Notes: generated by a model from the letters alone, not told the origin. Positions 1 through 12,988 are shown, counted from the first letter of the stretch. The stretch is DNA of 64,000 nt from Humulus lupulus (GCF_963169125.1 NC_084794.1:109840358-109904357), one strand, 5' to 3'. Numbers and translations are program-made.

Positions 1-1998
1 GTCTTCGAAACAGACTTATCCAAGTAGCCTCGAACTCCTACCGGCAACAGACGTTGCACAAGAATGTAACAATCATGGGATTTCAACCCAACAATCTTGC
101 CATCATTGTCAGTTACTTTATTAGAGAAATTTGAACCGAAGCCATCAGGAAGTCTAACACCTTTTACGAATTGATAAAAAAACCGTCTGTCATCCAGTGT
201 GAAAGAGTACATAGGATGTGGTTCGATAAACTTCGTACTGTCTTCGTTGAGGTACAACTCTTCTCGGATACCCCAATTCTTCAAGTCTACTCGTGCGTTG
301 GTGGCATCTTTAAATTTTTCATTCATAAGAAAAGTACCGAGTATACTGTCGCAAACATTTTTCTCTACATGCATCACATCTAAATTGTGCTTCAGTTCAA
401 GTTCGGACGAGTAATCAATTTCAAAGAAAATACTCTTTTTACTCCAATTAAGCTCTTTTGGATCTCCCTTCTTTTCTCACCCCCGAAACTGACATATTTA
501 CCCGAAAAATGATCTGGAACATGCGTTAATTATTCGAGTATGTCTTGACTACTGAATTTTCTTGGAGGACATCTTTTTTCATAATTCCCATAAAACAAGC
601 GACTCTTCCTCCACTTATGCGTAGAAGATAAGAATCTTCTATGACCAATATAAGCCGTCTTCCCAATTACCCGAAATGAAGGAGTGTCTTCGTTGCATGA
701 AGGACATGCCATATGTCCTTAGCCACTCCAACCAGACAAACTACTATGGGCTGGAAAATCATTGATAGTCCATAATAATGGTGCACACATTCTGAATACA
801 CTGTTCATTGCAACGTCTCTGGTTTGAACTCTTTCATTCCACAACTCCTTCAATTCGTCTACCACAGGCCACAAGAAGACATCCATGTCCTTCCCAGGTG
901 ATTTCAGACCGTGAATCAATAAGGTCAACATGAATGATGACTCTTTCATGCACAACCAAGGAGGCATATTGTACATGCATAATATTACCGACCACATGCT
1001 ATAAGATAGACTCATGTTATTAAATGGATTAAAACCATCAGCATCAAAACCCAATCGAACATTTCTGGGTTTTTTTTGGAAAAATTAGGATATCTGGAAT
1101 CAAATTGTTTCCAAGCACCCCCCATCAACAGGATGGTGCATCACACCATCTTCTTTCGATCGTCCCATACTATGCCAGGTCATATCATTTGCTGTATGTC
1201 TTGAACCATAAAGACACTTCAGCCTAGGAGTCAAAGGGAAGTACCGCAATACTTTGTTGGCGACTTTTTTCCCCTTTGTGTCTTTGTCAACCCACAGGCT
1301 CTCACCACATATAGGACAACTTTGTTTTTTGGAATTATCCTTCCATAAAAAACAACAGTCGTACTTGCAAGCATGAATTGATTGATAACCTAACCCTAAC
1401 TTTCTCATTTTTTCTTAGACTCATAGAATGATGCCGGAATCTTATTCTCCTTCGAGAATGCAAATTTCAAAAACCTCAATAGTTCATCAAATGAACTATT
1501 TGTCCATTTATTCATAACCTTCATGTGCATCATCTTCGCCAAGAAATTCAAGGAAGACAACCAAGTACAACCAGGGTATAACTCAGCTTCGACCTCTTGA
1601 AACAGGTCATCAAATTGATTCTCTGCACTATTGCCACCACCATTTGAAATTCCTTTATTTATGCCTTCTTCGTTAGTGTCTTGTTCACCAATAACATCAT
1701 TGATGATGTCAATCATCTCATCAGTCACTGGAGCCCCGTCATCCACTACTGGAGGCATATCAACTTAATCGTGTTAGGTGCACTTCACGTATCGCTGCAG
1801 AAACCCATATATGTGTATGTGAGCCTCCACCACATCCAATTTCTAATTTAACATATTGACACACTAAACGCATGGGCATCTCACTTCTCCCAAAACATTC
1901 ACATGATTCTTGGTCATTTGTATAAATGCTTGATGGGCATTCCAAAACTCATCAGAGTTATGTCGTCTATTAGTTATCCAACTCTTGTCAATTGTCAT
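1..1998 (-). pseudogene. CACTA transposase TNP2, N-terminal part, frameshifted
   Basis: Read backwards from an ATG at 1998, the product starts MTIDKSWI and continues into HQAFIQMTKNHV...RCPC, the plant transposase-associated domain with its cysteine pair. TNP2 blocks follow in family order: FDDLFQEVEAELYPGCTWLS and FDELLRFLKFAFSKENKIP (about 1450-1640), a zinc-ribbon-like CPICGESLW (about 1310), PRNVRLGFDADGFNPFNN (about 1010-1065), DFPAHSSLSGW (about 725-765), and DVMHVEKNV near 355-385. TNP2 cuts and joins CACTA ends. Coding switches frame near 1860, 1405 and 1060 and has stops near 1095, 715 and 530, so it is dead. Introns could explain one or two breaks but not all. It runs off the window at base 1. 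Confidence 0.82.
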
Positions 1999-2937
1999 AA
2001 GTGATTCAAGTGGAAAATAAATTATCACAATGTGATAATCATAAAAAGAACTACCTTTATTTGCTAATACTTTTTTAATCACCAAAACACTAATTTTTTC
2101 AAGTAAATTGTGAAATCTTATGAATAAATTGTTAAATTTTATGAATATATATTTTTGTTAGTTATGAATGTATTATAAAGTTTTATTATATAATCAAATA
2201 TTTAATTATAATTATTATTATGTTATTTAATAATTATCAATTTCTTAATATAATTTTCACTTTTTATTTTTTTTAAAAACAACAATAAAGTTTTATTATT
2301 TAAAAATTATTATTTTAATCTTAACTTAATTTTAATAGTAAAGTTAACTTAATTACCTATTTTATCTACATATATTATCAAATTTTATGAATATATTATA
2401 AAAGTAATTAAATAAATAAATATTTAATTACAAATTTATTAATTTACCATTAAATATTATTATTTTAATTTCTACTTATTGTATAAAAAAATATTGATAA
2501 ATTTTTATAATTGTAAAATTATTATTTTAATTTACAATTTTTAATTTTTAATTAATTGAGTTAAAATTTATTAATTAAAAAATTTAATCACACTAACTTT
2601 AAAACTATTTTGTAATGTTTAGTTTTTCTAAATCTACAAAAATTTTGGCAGCATAACGACTGTAATCTAACCTATCTCAAAATTTAAAATTACCATAGCA
2701 TACATAAAATTGCATAAAATCATTAAATTCTCATATCAACAATAGAAAAATATATTATAAATAAATAATACAAAATCTTAACATGATTTATCAATAGATT
2801 ATCAACATTTATTTATAAACTATAATCTTAAATAACATTAAACATCTAACATGGATTTATCTAACCTACCATATAATTAAAAAAAATTATATCATCTAAC
2901 CTAACATTTTTTTTATAACATACATTCATATTTTCTT
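1999..2937. other. A+T-rich CACTA leader/promoter region
   Basis: Very A+T-rich DNA between the TNP2 start and the Athila insertion. No ORF of substance and no recognisable repeat is seen. By position it is the 5' leader or first intron of the CACTA transposase gene. It resumes at 18433 on the far side of the insertion. Confidence 0.5.
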
Positions 2938-2942
2938 AAAAC

Positions 2943-3915
2943 TGATCTGTAAAATATGCGTGCAAATGTACGTGGTTGTGTCAAGTAATAAATTTCGGAA
3001 GAACGAATATTGTCCCACATAGACTATTGACTAATTACAAATAATTTTTCTTTACTTTCTATTTGGAAAGTAAAATCAAGATGAATAGATCCAACTATAA
3101 ACACAATTTCAATAACTAAACACAAAACGATTAATCAAAGGATAAAAATCAATAATAAAAAAATCCTAGGGTATTAACTTCATCAATTTTTTATTCTATT
3201 AATTTATCAATCGGTTCTAAATTTCTTTCTTCCTATTCTAATAGCAGGTTAACATAAATCGATTCCTATTCTTTTTCTAGATATAAGATCTCAACCTATA
3301 TGCAGATTTTTCACATCTCTGTGATAAACTTAAACATATAGCAAACATTAAGCATAGAAACCTAATTGCTACACAAGCCATACATGTACTTTTGTCCAAT
3401 ATGTAACCTATGTCTATATAACAATAGCATATTCAATTCTCATCTTTCGAATTTTGAATCATAATCATAAATCAAGCAAATATTGATAATGTATTTACTA
3501 GCATTATTCAAACATTATATAGATTAGAATAAAGAAGAAGAATGAATAGAACATCATAATAACATTAAATAGAAATCCAAGCGACTACATTAACCCCTAA
3601 ATAGAGGTGTTTAGTTCATATCAGACATGACTAAAAAACCAAAATAATTATTCAGAAACATAAAATTCAAAGACTTGAAGAAGAAATAAAAAATATGAAA
3701 GTGCAGAAAAACTTGTCTCAGAATCAAATTTAATCTCTAAATTCGTAAATAAAATCTGACCACACCCTAATTAAACCCTAAAGTCTGAATTTATACTAAC
3801 AAATACGAATTCCTCTCCTTCTTCTTTTTTTATAGGCGGGCCACGACTTGGTCTTTCCTAGGTTGCGACCTGTGTCTTTTTAAAGCTCTTCAAAATTTGG
3901 TTAGCCCTCCAGGCG
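2943..3915 (-). repeat. Athila-A 3' LTR, distal part (R/U5 end)
   Basis: The reverse complement matches the 3' half of the Athila-B LTR, including the shared end where a 'tctgtgggac'-like block is followed by TACTTGACAC and TTTACAGATCA. It continues at 15304 after the Tekay insertion and its TSD, giving a full LTR of about 1.42 kb, close to the 1396 bp of Athila-B. Near the junction (3830-3915) it holds degraded CpG words such as GGCGGGCCACGAC and GGTTGCGACC. Confidence 0.8.
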
Positions 3916-6415
3916 TGTAATGCCCCAAATTTCCTAATAAGGTTCAGGACCTTGATTAGGAGGGCGGGAGGGCCATAATTGATTTATTATGTTATTAAAT
4001 AATTGTATGCATGTTTAGGTGTATTAAATATGCATGTGAACCCATTTTTGAGTAATTGAGTGATTTTCATATTTTGGCCATTTCGGGCATATTTGGCATA
4101 TATGTGATATCTGTGTGGTGCTTTATTATTAATTGGTTATGCCAGGGTTACCCAACATGAGACGATCCTAGGAGGTAAGCTAGTGGGAAAGTCACAACGG
4201 AATTTGTTCTTGACTCGGAGTAAAGGGGTATTTAGAGCATTACCGGGTTATTGGGTAATGGGAATAAGAATTTGATGATAAATTGGGAGTTAATAAGATC
4301 AGGGGGAAATTCTGGAGGTTTTGACTATTTTGTCCCCGGGGGTGTTTTCGGGACCCCGAGCATTAGGATTTGTTTGAGGCTACTTAAGCTTGAAGTAACC
4401 TTTTAAGAAATAAAAAGAATGTTCAGAACGTTCAGAACGTTCTCTCTCCCTCAAAGTTCCATTTTCGTTCATCAATCGCATTTTCGAAGGTTACTCGAGT
4501 TTTAGGACTCGGATTCAAGCGAGGATCGAGGCATAGCGATCCTAGGAAAGATTAGAAGTTTATTAGCCGGAGGATTTAGCTGGGAAACAACTCAATCGGA
4601 GGTAATTCAAGTCTTAAGTTCTAAGTATTTGAAAGTTTTTAAGCTTGAATTGGACTTTGATTTTTGATAAGTTTTTGTTAGATTTGAGACTTGGGTTTTA
4701 TGGGTTTTGGATCATGGGGATGTTTGGGAACTTTGATTTTGGGATTTGGAGATTTTTGGATAGGTTTTTGGAAGGTTTTGAAAGTGGAAAAATGAGGAAA
4801 AGTGGTTGGTGCAAGGTTGGGCTGCAGCCCTGTTCTAGGGCGCCGCGGCCCTAGCTTGTTGAAGGTGGAGGAGGCTCTGCCAGGGGAGCAGGCCGCGACA
4901 TGGTCCATGGAGGGCCGCGGCCCTTAATGGAAAAATTGCCAAAACTGAGTTTCTGTGATGGGAACTTAACTCTAAGGGCCTGGGATCGATCCTACTACCT
5001 AGTGGAGTGGGATTCGACATTGCAGAGGCTTGGGTTATGTTTGGAAGTATTTATTTACTCATTTTGATAAGGTTTTATATTATGGTTGTGACTAGGTTAT
5101 CACTAGGGGCTTGGAGTCAGGATCGTGCTTGTGGCTCATTTATTGGTAACCTGTGCTTGGATCTAAGGTAAGAAAGCCGCACCCTGTGTATATGTGACAT
5201 GCATGGTTATTCTTGATGCATTTTGGATATTTAAATGTGTCATGCATGGCTATTGTTGAGGCATGTCAAGTGATTAAATGCGATGCATGTGTTGCACGAG
5301 GAACATGTAGTTAGGGCATGCTATGAGTATTGAATATGAGATTGTTCAGAGCTTGAGCCTCTGTGTTTATGCATGGTTCTAATTATGCTAACAGTTGTTA
5401 AGTAAGCATGTTGAATGCCCTATATTTGGATATTTGACATATGATATATGTTTGGTAGCATTTCTTACTTATGTGTGGCACCAACTATTCAGGATTGGCA
5501 CTGGTCGCGTATTACTGACATGAGAGTCAGAAACGACATAAGCATCATGAACGCAGAGCTGATAAAAGATTAGATCTAATTGATATCAGCATTGAATGAC
5601 TCATATGGGGTATTAATGCTGGACCGACCCGAAGGTCGAAGAAAATTATAAGCGCTTGTCTAGTCTAAGACTAGTTACTCAGAGCCAAGGCCAAAGGTCT
5701 AGGTGACTGTTTTGTCACATGGATGAGGGAGCGGAATCCCATGTTAGTGACTCGATGATTAGTTACTCATTTAAAGGTATTGACCCCCTGTTAGTGACCT
5801 GGTAATTAGTCACTTGTTAAAAGGTACAGACCCCCTGTTAGTGACTTGGTAATTAGTCACTTGTTAAAAGGTACAGACCCCATGTGAGTGACTTGTTGAT
5901 CAGTCACTCGTTCATTGTTTGAACTTATTTGCCTGCTTGAATAGGGTTGTATTGGCTAGGCATGTGCCTTATGATTTGATGACATGTTATTACTATTCAT
6001 GAGGATATTGTGTTTTCTTGCTGGGCTTCGGCTCACGGGTGCTATGTGGTGCAGGTAAAGGCAAAAGAAAGCTGGACCATCCTTGAGTTGGAGAGCTTAG
6101 GTGACGATGTGTACACATGCGGCTGCTCGACCGCCACGGCCGAGGGTTTAAAGAGGAACTAGGGTTAAACCCTGTTTTTCGCTTAAATCGGCTGGTTGTA
6201 AATATTTTCTTGTAAGAGACCTTTAAATTATATTTTTGGGATCCCAATGTATATAGTAAAATTTTTAGTGAAACGTTATATCTTAACCAAAATTTTTAAT
6301 CCCTAAACCACTAATCATACTTAGTTACACGTCATTTGGCCAAATGACTCGATTAGCGAGTTTAGCACTGTTTACAAGGCACACCGTAACGGTCCTTGGA
6401 GTTTAGGGCATTACA
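3916..6415 (+). repeat. Tekay-like 5' LTR (2500 bp)
   Basis: Starts TGTAATGCCCCAAATTTCC and ends GGGCATTACA, aligning nearly end to end with 12989-15298. Landmarks are a CT-rich leader near 4435-4450, a GC-rich palindromic patch at 4818-4926 (GGGCGCCGCGGCCC, GGGCCGCGGCCC), a 47-bp tandem repeat near 5775-5910, and a terminal CACACCGTAACGGTCC block. It contains about 182 bp (5332-5513) that the 3' LTR lacks. Confidence 0.9.
5775..5910 (+). repeat. 47-bp tandem repeat inside the Tekay-like LTR
   Basis: Two good copies and one decayed copy of a unit containing GTTAGTGAC...TAATTAGTCAC...GTACAGACCCC. Each unit has GTGAC and GTCAC arms able to form a small hairpin. The matching array in the 3' LTR lies near 14660-14795, so the array predates this insertion. 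Confidence 0.8.
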
Positions 6416-6418
6416 ACT

Positions 6419-6430
6419 TGGTATCAGAGC
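6419..6430 (+). promoter_or_regulatory. Primer-binding site, initiator Met tRNA
   Basis: TGGTATCAGAGC begins 4 bases after the 5' LTR. It is complementary to the 3' end of plant initiator methionine tRNA, the standard minus-strand primer of chromoviruses and most plant copia elements. Confidence 0.9.
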
Positions 6431-6923
6431 GAGCGAAGGTTTATGGGTTCCTGAAGACAAGCTGGGCATGTAAACTCGTCACTGAAGATAGCTTCACTCA
6501 GGGAATGGTAACTATTTCCATAGTTATGTGCTTAATTGCTTAAATAGAATGTAAATGCTTTACCTGCACATTGTATTAGGGAGCATGAGATTCTGATAGA
6601 GCCTGATTCTTGACTATATGATTATATGCTCCGTGAATATATATATATATATATGAATGTGATCATATGATTACCTACTCCATAAATAGATAATTGTGAT
6701 ATTTGCATGCTGTAGTTGGAGGCATGGTGTGAATGATGGAAGAGCAGGGATTATGATTGATGTATGTATGCCATGGGCATGTGTTATAACATTGCAAGTG
6801 ATTTGTGAATTTTGTGTGGTAAGATTATTCCCGTGGGGAAAGATCTTGATATGCTCATCATGTTTAATGGGTCAAGTTATTGAATGCAGATTCAATCAGC
6901 AGGTTTATAACCAAGGCAGATAA
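6431..6923 (+). other. Tekay 5' untranslated leader
   Basis: Noncoding leader between the primer site and gag. It contains a short (TA)n run at about 6637-6654. Nothing else is recognisable; the small ORF at 6696-6923 has no gag-like features. Confidence 0.5.
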
Positions 6924-8026
6924 TGAGGCCTGGTGGTGGTTACACGGAGGCTGGGAGTTATAGCCAAGGTATTAGTTCTTCATCTGCTCCTATGAATTTT
7001 TAGCAGATGTTTACAGATTTGCAATCAAGATTGCAGAGGCATGAGGAAGAGATTAGGTGTTTGAAGCAACAATAGAATCTGTTGGGGAGAACTTCTTCCT
7101 TGGTTATGCCAGGAGTGGCATCAGCTTTGGCTCAGACTAGGGTTGAGAACAGATGGGAATTTCTCTATGGAAGATTCCAGGAGTACTACCCTCCAGTCTT
7201 CGAGGGAGGCCTAGATCCATTCAGAGCTGAGCAATGGATGGGCATGATCAGTTCCATTCTTGATAGTATGGGGCTGGTAGGTCACGATAGGGTGATCTGC
7301 GCTACATGTGTACTGCAGGATGATGCCTGGACATGGTGGGAGGTAGTATCCCAGACACGAGACACAACTGTGATGAACTGGAAAGAATTTAGGCAGCTGT
7401 TAAATGAGAAGTATTATTGTGACGTAGCTAAGACTGCTAAGATGAATGAGTTTTTGAATCTCGTTCAGGGAAAGGCATCAGTGACCGAGTATGTTAACAG
7501 ATTTTATGGGTTGGCCAAGTTTTCTTTTGACATGGTACCCACAGATGTAGCTTGGAAGGAAAGGTTTATTTAGGGGTTGAATCCTAGAATAGTTCAGGGC
7601 ATTAGAGTTACTCCAGTGCATGAAGTCTCTACCTATGCTCAAGTGGTAGGGAAGGCTCTTGTTGTTGAGAGCGCAGGGCATCAGATTGGGCAGAAGAGTG
7701 CCAGAGAGCACGAAGCTCAGATAGTGGTACCTCCACTCATTGGAGCAAGTAAGAAGGAAAGCTGGAAGACTTACCCAGAATGCACTCGATGCAAGAGGCA
7801 TCATCTAGGAGAATGCCGAGTAAGGGCATGTTTCTCATGTAGAATGTTTGGACATCGTAAGAAGGATTGCCCAAGGCTAAGGAAGGATGAGCATAGGGGA
7901 TGGACAACTCAATTCCATCTCGAGTGTTTATTCCGAGGCAGTCAGAGTCTGAGACTGAGACTGAGACTGAGACTAGTTCAACCTAAAGTCTTTATCCAAA
8001 AACCATTTAACAATAAAGACTTGTAA
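6924..8026 (+). pseudogene. Tekay-like gag (capsid/nucleocapsid), stops in frame
   Basis: Opens with MRPGGGYTEAG and reads through a capsid-like region (ENRWEFLYGRFQEYYPPVF, WTWWEVVSQT, YVNRFYGLAKFSFDMVP) to two zinc knuckles near 7780-7875: CTRCKRHHLGEC, then CFSCRMFGHRKKDC, the latter a full CX2CX4HX4C. Gag packages the RNA in virus-like particles. In-frame stops occur near 7002, 7074 and 7571, so no complete product is made. A short GAGACT microsatellite (7944-7975) follows the second knuckle, and pol does not continue from here. Confidence 0.75.
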
Positions 8027-9516
8027 TTCATATCATAACTGATGATCATTTATAGATCAACCTAAATCCTGAGTGTTCATGAACTCATGTTCATGTTTAT
8101 TAAATCTTTTGATTCATTCGTTAAGGTCTCTTCAAAGAATGAGGCTAATGACTTTTGTTTTGGAGATTTAATATCATGGATGGCTAGAAACATGTATCAA
8201 CAATACGGAATCTAATCTTTCCTAACGGATCGTATATTAGTTCCCTTAAGGGTTAATTCTGGAACTGAATGATTTTGAGCTCAAATCTATAATTAGATTA
8301 TAGATTAATTATTCACTAGTGAATTAATGGTACTTAAGGAATAAGAGGTAAATTAGAAGGTAAAATTGTAATTCTTCCATTCTAATTTATGAACTAATGA
8401 ATTAGAGGGTTGAACTATTGTAAGATGGTTATATCAATGGACGACTTAAGAAAAGATTTATGTAAAAGTATATCTATAACATAAAGAGTGCAATTATGAA
8501 TTTATAGTGGAGTAATATTAGAATTAATAAATTAACTATTATAATTAAAGAGTTTAATTATTTAGTTTCAATTTATTGGAACTTAATGTTATAGGTCCAT
8601 GGTCCTCGAAATGGCTCAAACAATCACTAACAAAGGTAAATACAAAAATGGGCAAAAAGGACTTATGTGATAAGTAAAATATTTTTCTATGTATCAAACA
8701 TAATTATTGTTTAATTATGTGTAATTAATAAATTAAGAATTAATTAATTATATTATTTAACAAAAATATAATTAATTTTGAATTAATTTATTTTTGGGAT
8801 TTTTGGTATTTAAATAATAATAAAAATTGGGAAAAATCACATGCCATCACTGGCATGTGGTACACGTGTAGCACAGTGCACAGTCACTGTGCTACATGCA
8901 TAAGAGACTGTGATCAGTTTCTAGGTTCCACAATTTTAGTTATTTAAATATTAAATAAATAATGAGATATTGTAATTTGATTAAAATATTATTATTTAAA
9001 CAAAAATCTGATTACTGATTAGTTATTTTCAAATTTTTTAAAATAACTAAGATTTTATTTTAATATATTGGATATATTAAATATAGGATATCAGTTTTAC
9101 AGAACGTAATTTTTCAGGGATAGAAAAATATCTAGATTTCTCTCTCAGAGAAAGAGAACAGTGATACAAACAAAAGTCACTGCTCTTCACAAAACCTAGG
9201 TCCAAACTTTATCAGATCTCATGTGTTGAGAACATCTGATAAATAGTTTTTTTGCCTATTGTTTGTATAGCGAGCCCACACTCGTTCTTTGTGTGCTGAG
9301 AACATTTTGGAAGATCTTGGTGTGAGATCTCAAGGATTTAGCCATACAAAAAGGTAGCAGCAAGGAAGGACCTGATGTAATTTTTCTATTCCTGTCTTTG
9401 ATTCATTATATATATGCATATGAAGAAGTAGATCTAGAAATCTTATGGGATTAAATTAACAATTTGATTGTTGTTCCGCTACGTATAATCTCTGATTTGA
9501 TCAATAAAAATCAACA
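8027..9516 (+). mobile_element. Probable solo LTR or non-coding insertion replacing the start of pol
   Basis: About 1.5 kb of A+T-rich DNA without coding capacity, lying where protease and the start of RT should be. The 3' part resembles a plant LTR end: CTTTGTGTGCTGAGAAC and GTTGTTCCGCTACG blocks and a terminal AAATCAACA at 9516. An inverted CAGTG/CACTG segment sits near 8870-8900. I could not find a matching TSD, so boundaries and orientation are uncertain. It may equally be the scar of a deletion. Confidence 0.35.
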
Positions 9517-9589
9517 GATTGAATTAGTGCCAAGGATGGAATCAGATTTATGATAGTGTGTTGAATGGCTCAGTAGAGTTGTAAGATTT

Positions 9590-10530
9590 GAAGGATTCAG
9601 TTATGGGATAAGATGGTATTCTCCAAGGTAGATCTTGGATTTGGTTATTACCAGCTAGAGATCAGGATGAAGGATGAGTAGAAGACTATTTTTATATTAG
9701 ATAAGGGCACTGTGAGTGCTGAGTTATGATTTGAGAGTTTAATTAATGTTGAGTTGTCTTGATGAATTAGATGGGTAGAGCATTCAAAGGATTATTTGAA
9801 TGAGATTTGTGATCATCTTGGACGATGGTATTGTGATGTATTTCTCTGCAAATATTTGCCAAGGTCAAGGAACGCCTCGATAGGCAAGAGTTTTCCTTGG
9901 TTGGGTAGGATATTATATGTGCCTTGGGAAAGAGTTCTGAGTCTTCTTGCAGATCAGAATCAATTAGTAGGTGGTTATGACACCTTAGTGACAGGGAAAA
10001 GGATTGCTTATGCAACAAGTTAGTTAGAGGATCTTACTAGAACTGGAATAGAGTTTCTGGTGGGCCAGGTGGCCAGTTTTATGTTTGAGATTATCATTTC
10101 GGAAAAAATCAAAAGGAAGACGATTAAGTGAACCACAGATAAGAAAGATTGAGTGGAAAGTCTTAGTTGGATTAGTTAAGAGTTAAATAGTGTCAAGTAT
10201 GAATTTAGTGAGGTATCAGGATCAGATTTGGAATCCAACGGACACTGAGGTTACTTGGGAGATTCTGGATGAATCTAGTGCTACTCTTGTTTTCTCTTCA
10301 TTCAGGCATCATGACAGTGTTCCAGAGCTTGAAAGTTTAATATTGATGGCCTGTGATGGAGAGGGACATAATGGAATACATGGTAAATTTTTTAACCAGT
10401 TAGCAGGTCAAGTCAGAGTATCAGAATCAGTAAGGCCATTGTAGCCTTTGAGTATTTTATAATGGAAATAAGAAAGCATTGCAATGGGTGAGGTGTTGAT
10501 TTTTGATCCTGAGGTGGTTCAGGGGACCAT
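9590..10530 (+). pseudogene. Tekay-like pol remnant (reverse transcriptase to integrase linker)
   Basis: RT is recognisable at about 9612-9690 as MVFSKVDLGFGYYQLEIR, the block before the catalytic site. The catalytic loop near 9815-9830 reads only as a shifted LDDG. LEDLTRTGIEFLVGQVASFM (about 10024-10085) is the linker between RNase H and integrase. The rest up to the solo LTR is not interpretable. Frames change several times and RNase H is missing, so this is dead. Confidence 0.6.
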
Positions 10531-10535
10531 TGAGA

Positions 10536-12450
10536 TGTAATGACCCAACTACTCTAGACTTTTGGACCATTAACGAAACTATACATACAAATCCTTAATA
10601 AAACTCACATTGCGAAAATACCATAATTTTATTAGAAAACTTGTAAAAATAAGAGTTACTTACAAAAATATCAAGAAGGATATGGGATCCCATTGTCTTA
10701 AAAACAAAACATAATTTAAAATAAAGGAGTTACATAGAAAGTGCAGAAAAATTACACATAAACCCATAAATCAAAGACTACATCCTTGAAATCGAACTCT
10801 CGACTCCTTGAATCCATTCACCATCGATACACAATCCCAAGCATCCACGAACCTTACCGCCACTAAAGCTATTTTCCTGCACATAAAACAAAAAGGAATG
10901 AGCCTAATGCCCAGCAAGGAAAATCTAACACATACATCATGTACATAAATTTCATAATAAACATAAAGACATAACATAACACTTATTACATACACATACT
11001 ATAATGGCTATTATTACTTGGGGTCCCATAGACTAAACAAGTCATATGCCCATGAGATTAGTGGGGTCCTACTAGCTAAGTAGGTCATATGCCCATAATC
11101 TATTTGGGGTCTTGTTAGTCATATGGGTCATATGCCCAAGCCTACAAACATACATATCATAACACTTATCATAACATAAGAAACATAAGATAACATATAG
11201 AACATATAACATATGCATTTCTATCCTATTTTCCTTACCAAAGTTACCGGGATAAGAGGACAGCGTTGGGACTTTTGGAACACTCCTAAAACCATATATA
11301 ACAGGGTGAGTAGATTGAAGAAAAAGAAATGAAAAGAATGGAAGGAATGGAATGACTAAACCTTTGAGAAACATACTTACCAAAAACTTATGAGCAAGTT
11401 CTTAGATTTCCTAACCAAAATAAGAATGAGGTTAGAAGACTGAGTAGAAGACTATGAGAAAGAAAGTAACATAAAACCAATGAACTAGAGTGTGGAGATA
11501 CCTTGAAGACTTGTAGACCAATCTAAACCTCGAACCGAAATACTATAGAACCTTACTTCCCAAAGTGTTTGATAAGCTTATGATGATCAAGCTTATGATT
11601 CCCCAACCCAGGTGTTTACACTCTCACACTTACTTAGCACTTGCAGCCTCTGAACTTAGAGAAAAAGATGAATAATGGCTAGGTACTAGATCTTATTTAT
11701 AGAGTTTAGGAATGAAAGGATCTAAATTTTACTTGAATAAAAATAATAGCTTTTTAGGTGAAAATAATTTGAATAATCGTTCAGCAAAGGCTGAAGACTC
11801 GTTCAAAAAGGTGCTGGAATTATCAAGAGGTTGAATGGATGAAAGGAGAAAGAATTCAAAAACTTTTGAAATATACTGAAGGAGGCGATATATCGCCCCC
11901 TGTAGGCGATATATCGCCTGGGCCAGTATGCCCGAGGCTGTCGTGCATCGTCTCGTGTTTTCCGTATCTACGTGCTGCGATATATCGCCCCCTATAGCTG
12001 CGATATATCGGCACACGCTGATTAATTAAACACGAAATTACACATTTTTAGCTAAGTTTGAATGGAGTAAACAACCTTGACTAAGCCCTCAACGTATTCA
12101 AAGCTGCTGACTGACCTTATAGCATTCAAACTTTTACCCTTATTAAGTTAAATCCTCAAAATACTTAATCCTTAATCATCCATACATAACATGTGCTTAA
12201 AATCCTATTGGTCCTTATCTAAACCTTATAGTATAATAAATATTATCCTTAATATCAGTCATATTAATCAAACCTTAGGTTAACATTAATATTCTTAAAC
12301 TATAGGTTAAACTTAGAAAATCTACAAGTACTACTATGATTGTCCAAATAATTCCCGGTCTGAACAAAAAATCCACAATTACAAAGATAATTCTATAAAT
12401 ACTATAATGCTACTATCTATCTTAGCTAAGTAAAGTTCTTGGACTCTACA
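10536..12450 (-). mobile_element. Solo LTR of a Ty3/gypsy element, 1915 bp
   Basis: On the plus strand it starts TGTAATGACCC and ends GGACTCTACA, flanked by the perfect 5-bp TSD TGAGA (10531-10535 and 12451-12455). Read on the minus strand the LTR begins TGTAGAGTCCAAGAAC. A TATA-like CTATAAATAAG lies at about 11693-11704. Four copies of CGATATATCG lie upstream of it (11883-12011). Only one LTR remains, implying LTR-LTR recombination that removed the interior. Confidence 0.88.
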
Positions 12451-12455
12451 TGAGA

Positions 12456-12960
12456 TTATTAGAGGTTGGAGCTTAGATGCTCACTTCTAAGAGTAAATGG
12501 AAAGGTTTTACTGAATTGAAAAGTAGGAACATGGAGTTCCAAGTAGAAGATTGTATCTCCCTTAAAGTATCACCATGGAAAGGGGTGATGAGTTAAGGGA
12601 AAGTTGAGCCCTAGAGTAGTATAATAGTTTGAATCCTGGATGGGACTGGTTAGGTTGACTTTGGATCGACCTTATCTTTGGCGCTGTTAGTTGTACACAG
12701 TGTATTGTGTACTTCCATGCTGAGGACATGGGTTAAAAGAAACTTATGAGTTGAGTTATGAGAATCTGGGGATTTGAGGCTAAGTTAGCCTGTAAGGAAT
12801 AGCCAGTCCAGATATGAAACAGAAAGAATAAGGTTCAGAGGAGCAAAGTGTACTTGAGTTAAGGTAATGTTACAGAAACAGTGAGGTCGAGGGAACGACC
12901 TGGGAAACTGGAACCAGTTGTGCGAAATTCTTATTCCGGGCTGTTCAGATAAATTTTGAG
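12456..12960 (+). pseudogene. Tekay-like integrase C-terminus and chromodomain remnant
   Basis: Directly after the solo LTR, the frame reads MEFQVEDCISLKVSPWKGVM, the integrase C-terminal GPF/Y-type region of chromoviruses. Broken pieces follow that line up with the family's SLVHNVFHVSML block and then VKVMLQKQ, a chromodomain trace near 12865-12890. Stops and shifts are frequent. It continues the coding region interrupted at 10535, which supports the solo LTR boundaries. Confidence 0.6.
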
Positions 12961-12972
12961 GACAAAATTTCT

Positions 12973-12988
12973 ATAAGGAGGGGATAGT
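12973..12988 (+). promoter_or_regulatory. Polypurine tract of the Tekay-like element
   Basis: ATAAGGAGGGGATAG immediately before the 3' LTR, following GAGGACAAAATTT. It is the plus-strand priming site and matches the usual sequence of Del/Tekay elements. Confidence 0.85.

Noticed and set aside
171..414. Two plus-strand ORFs at the left edge
   Set aside because: They lie antisense to the TNP2 coding line (DVMHVEKNV on the minus strand) and show no family features of their own.
4645..4908. Overlapping ORFs in the Tekay-like 5' LTR, also seen at 13714-13977
   Set aside because: They recur at the same place in the second LTR, are short, and overlap the GC-rich word patch; better explained by LTR composition than by a gene.
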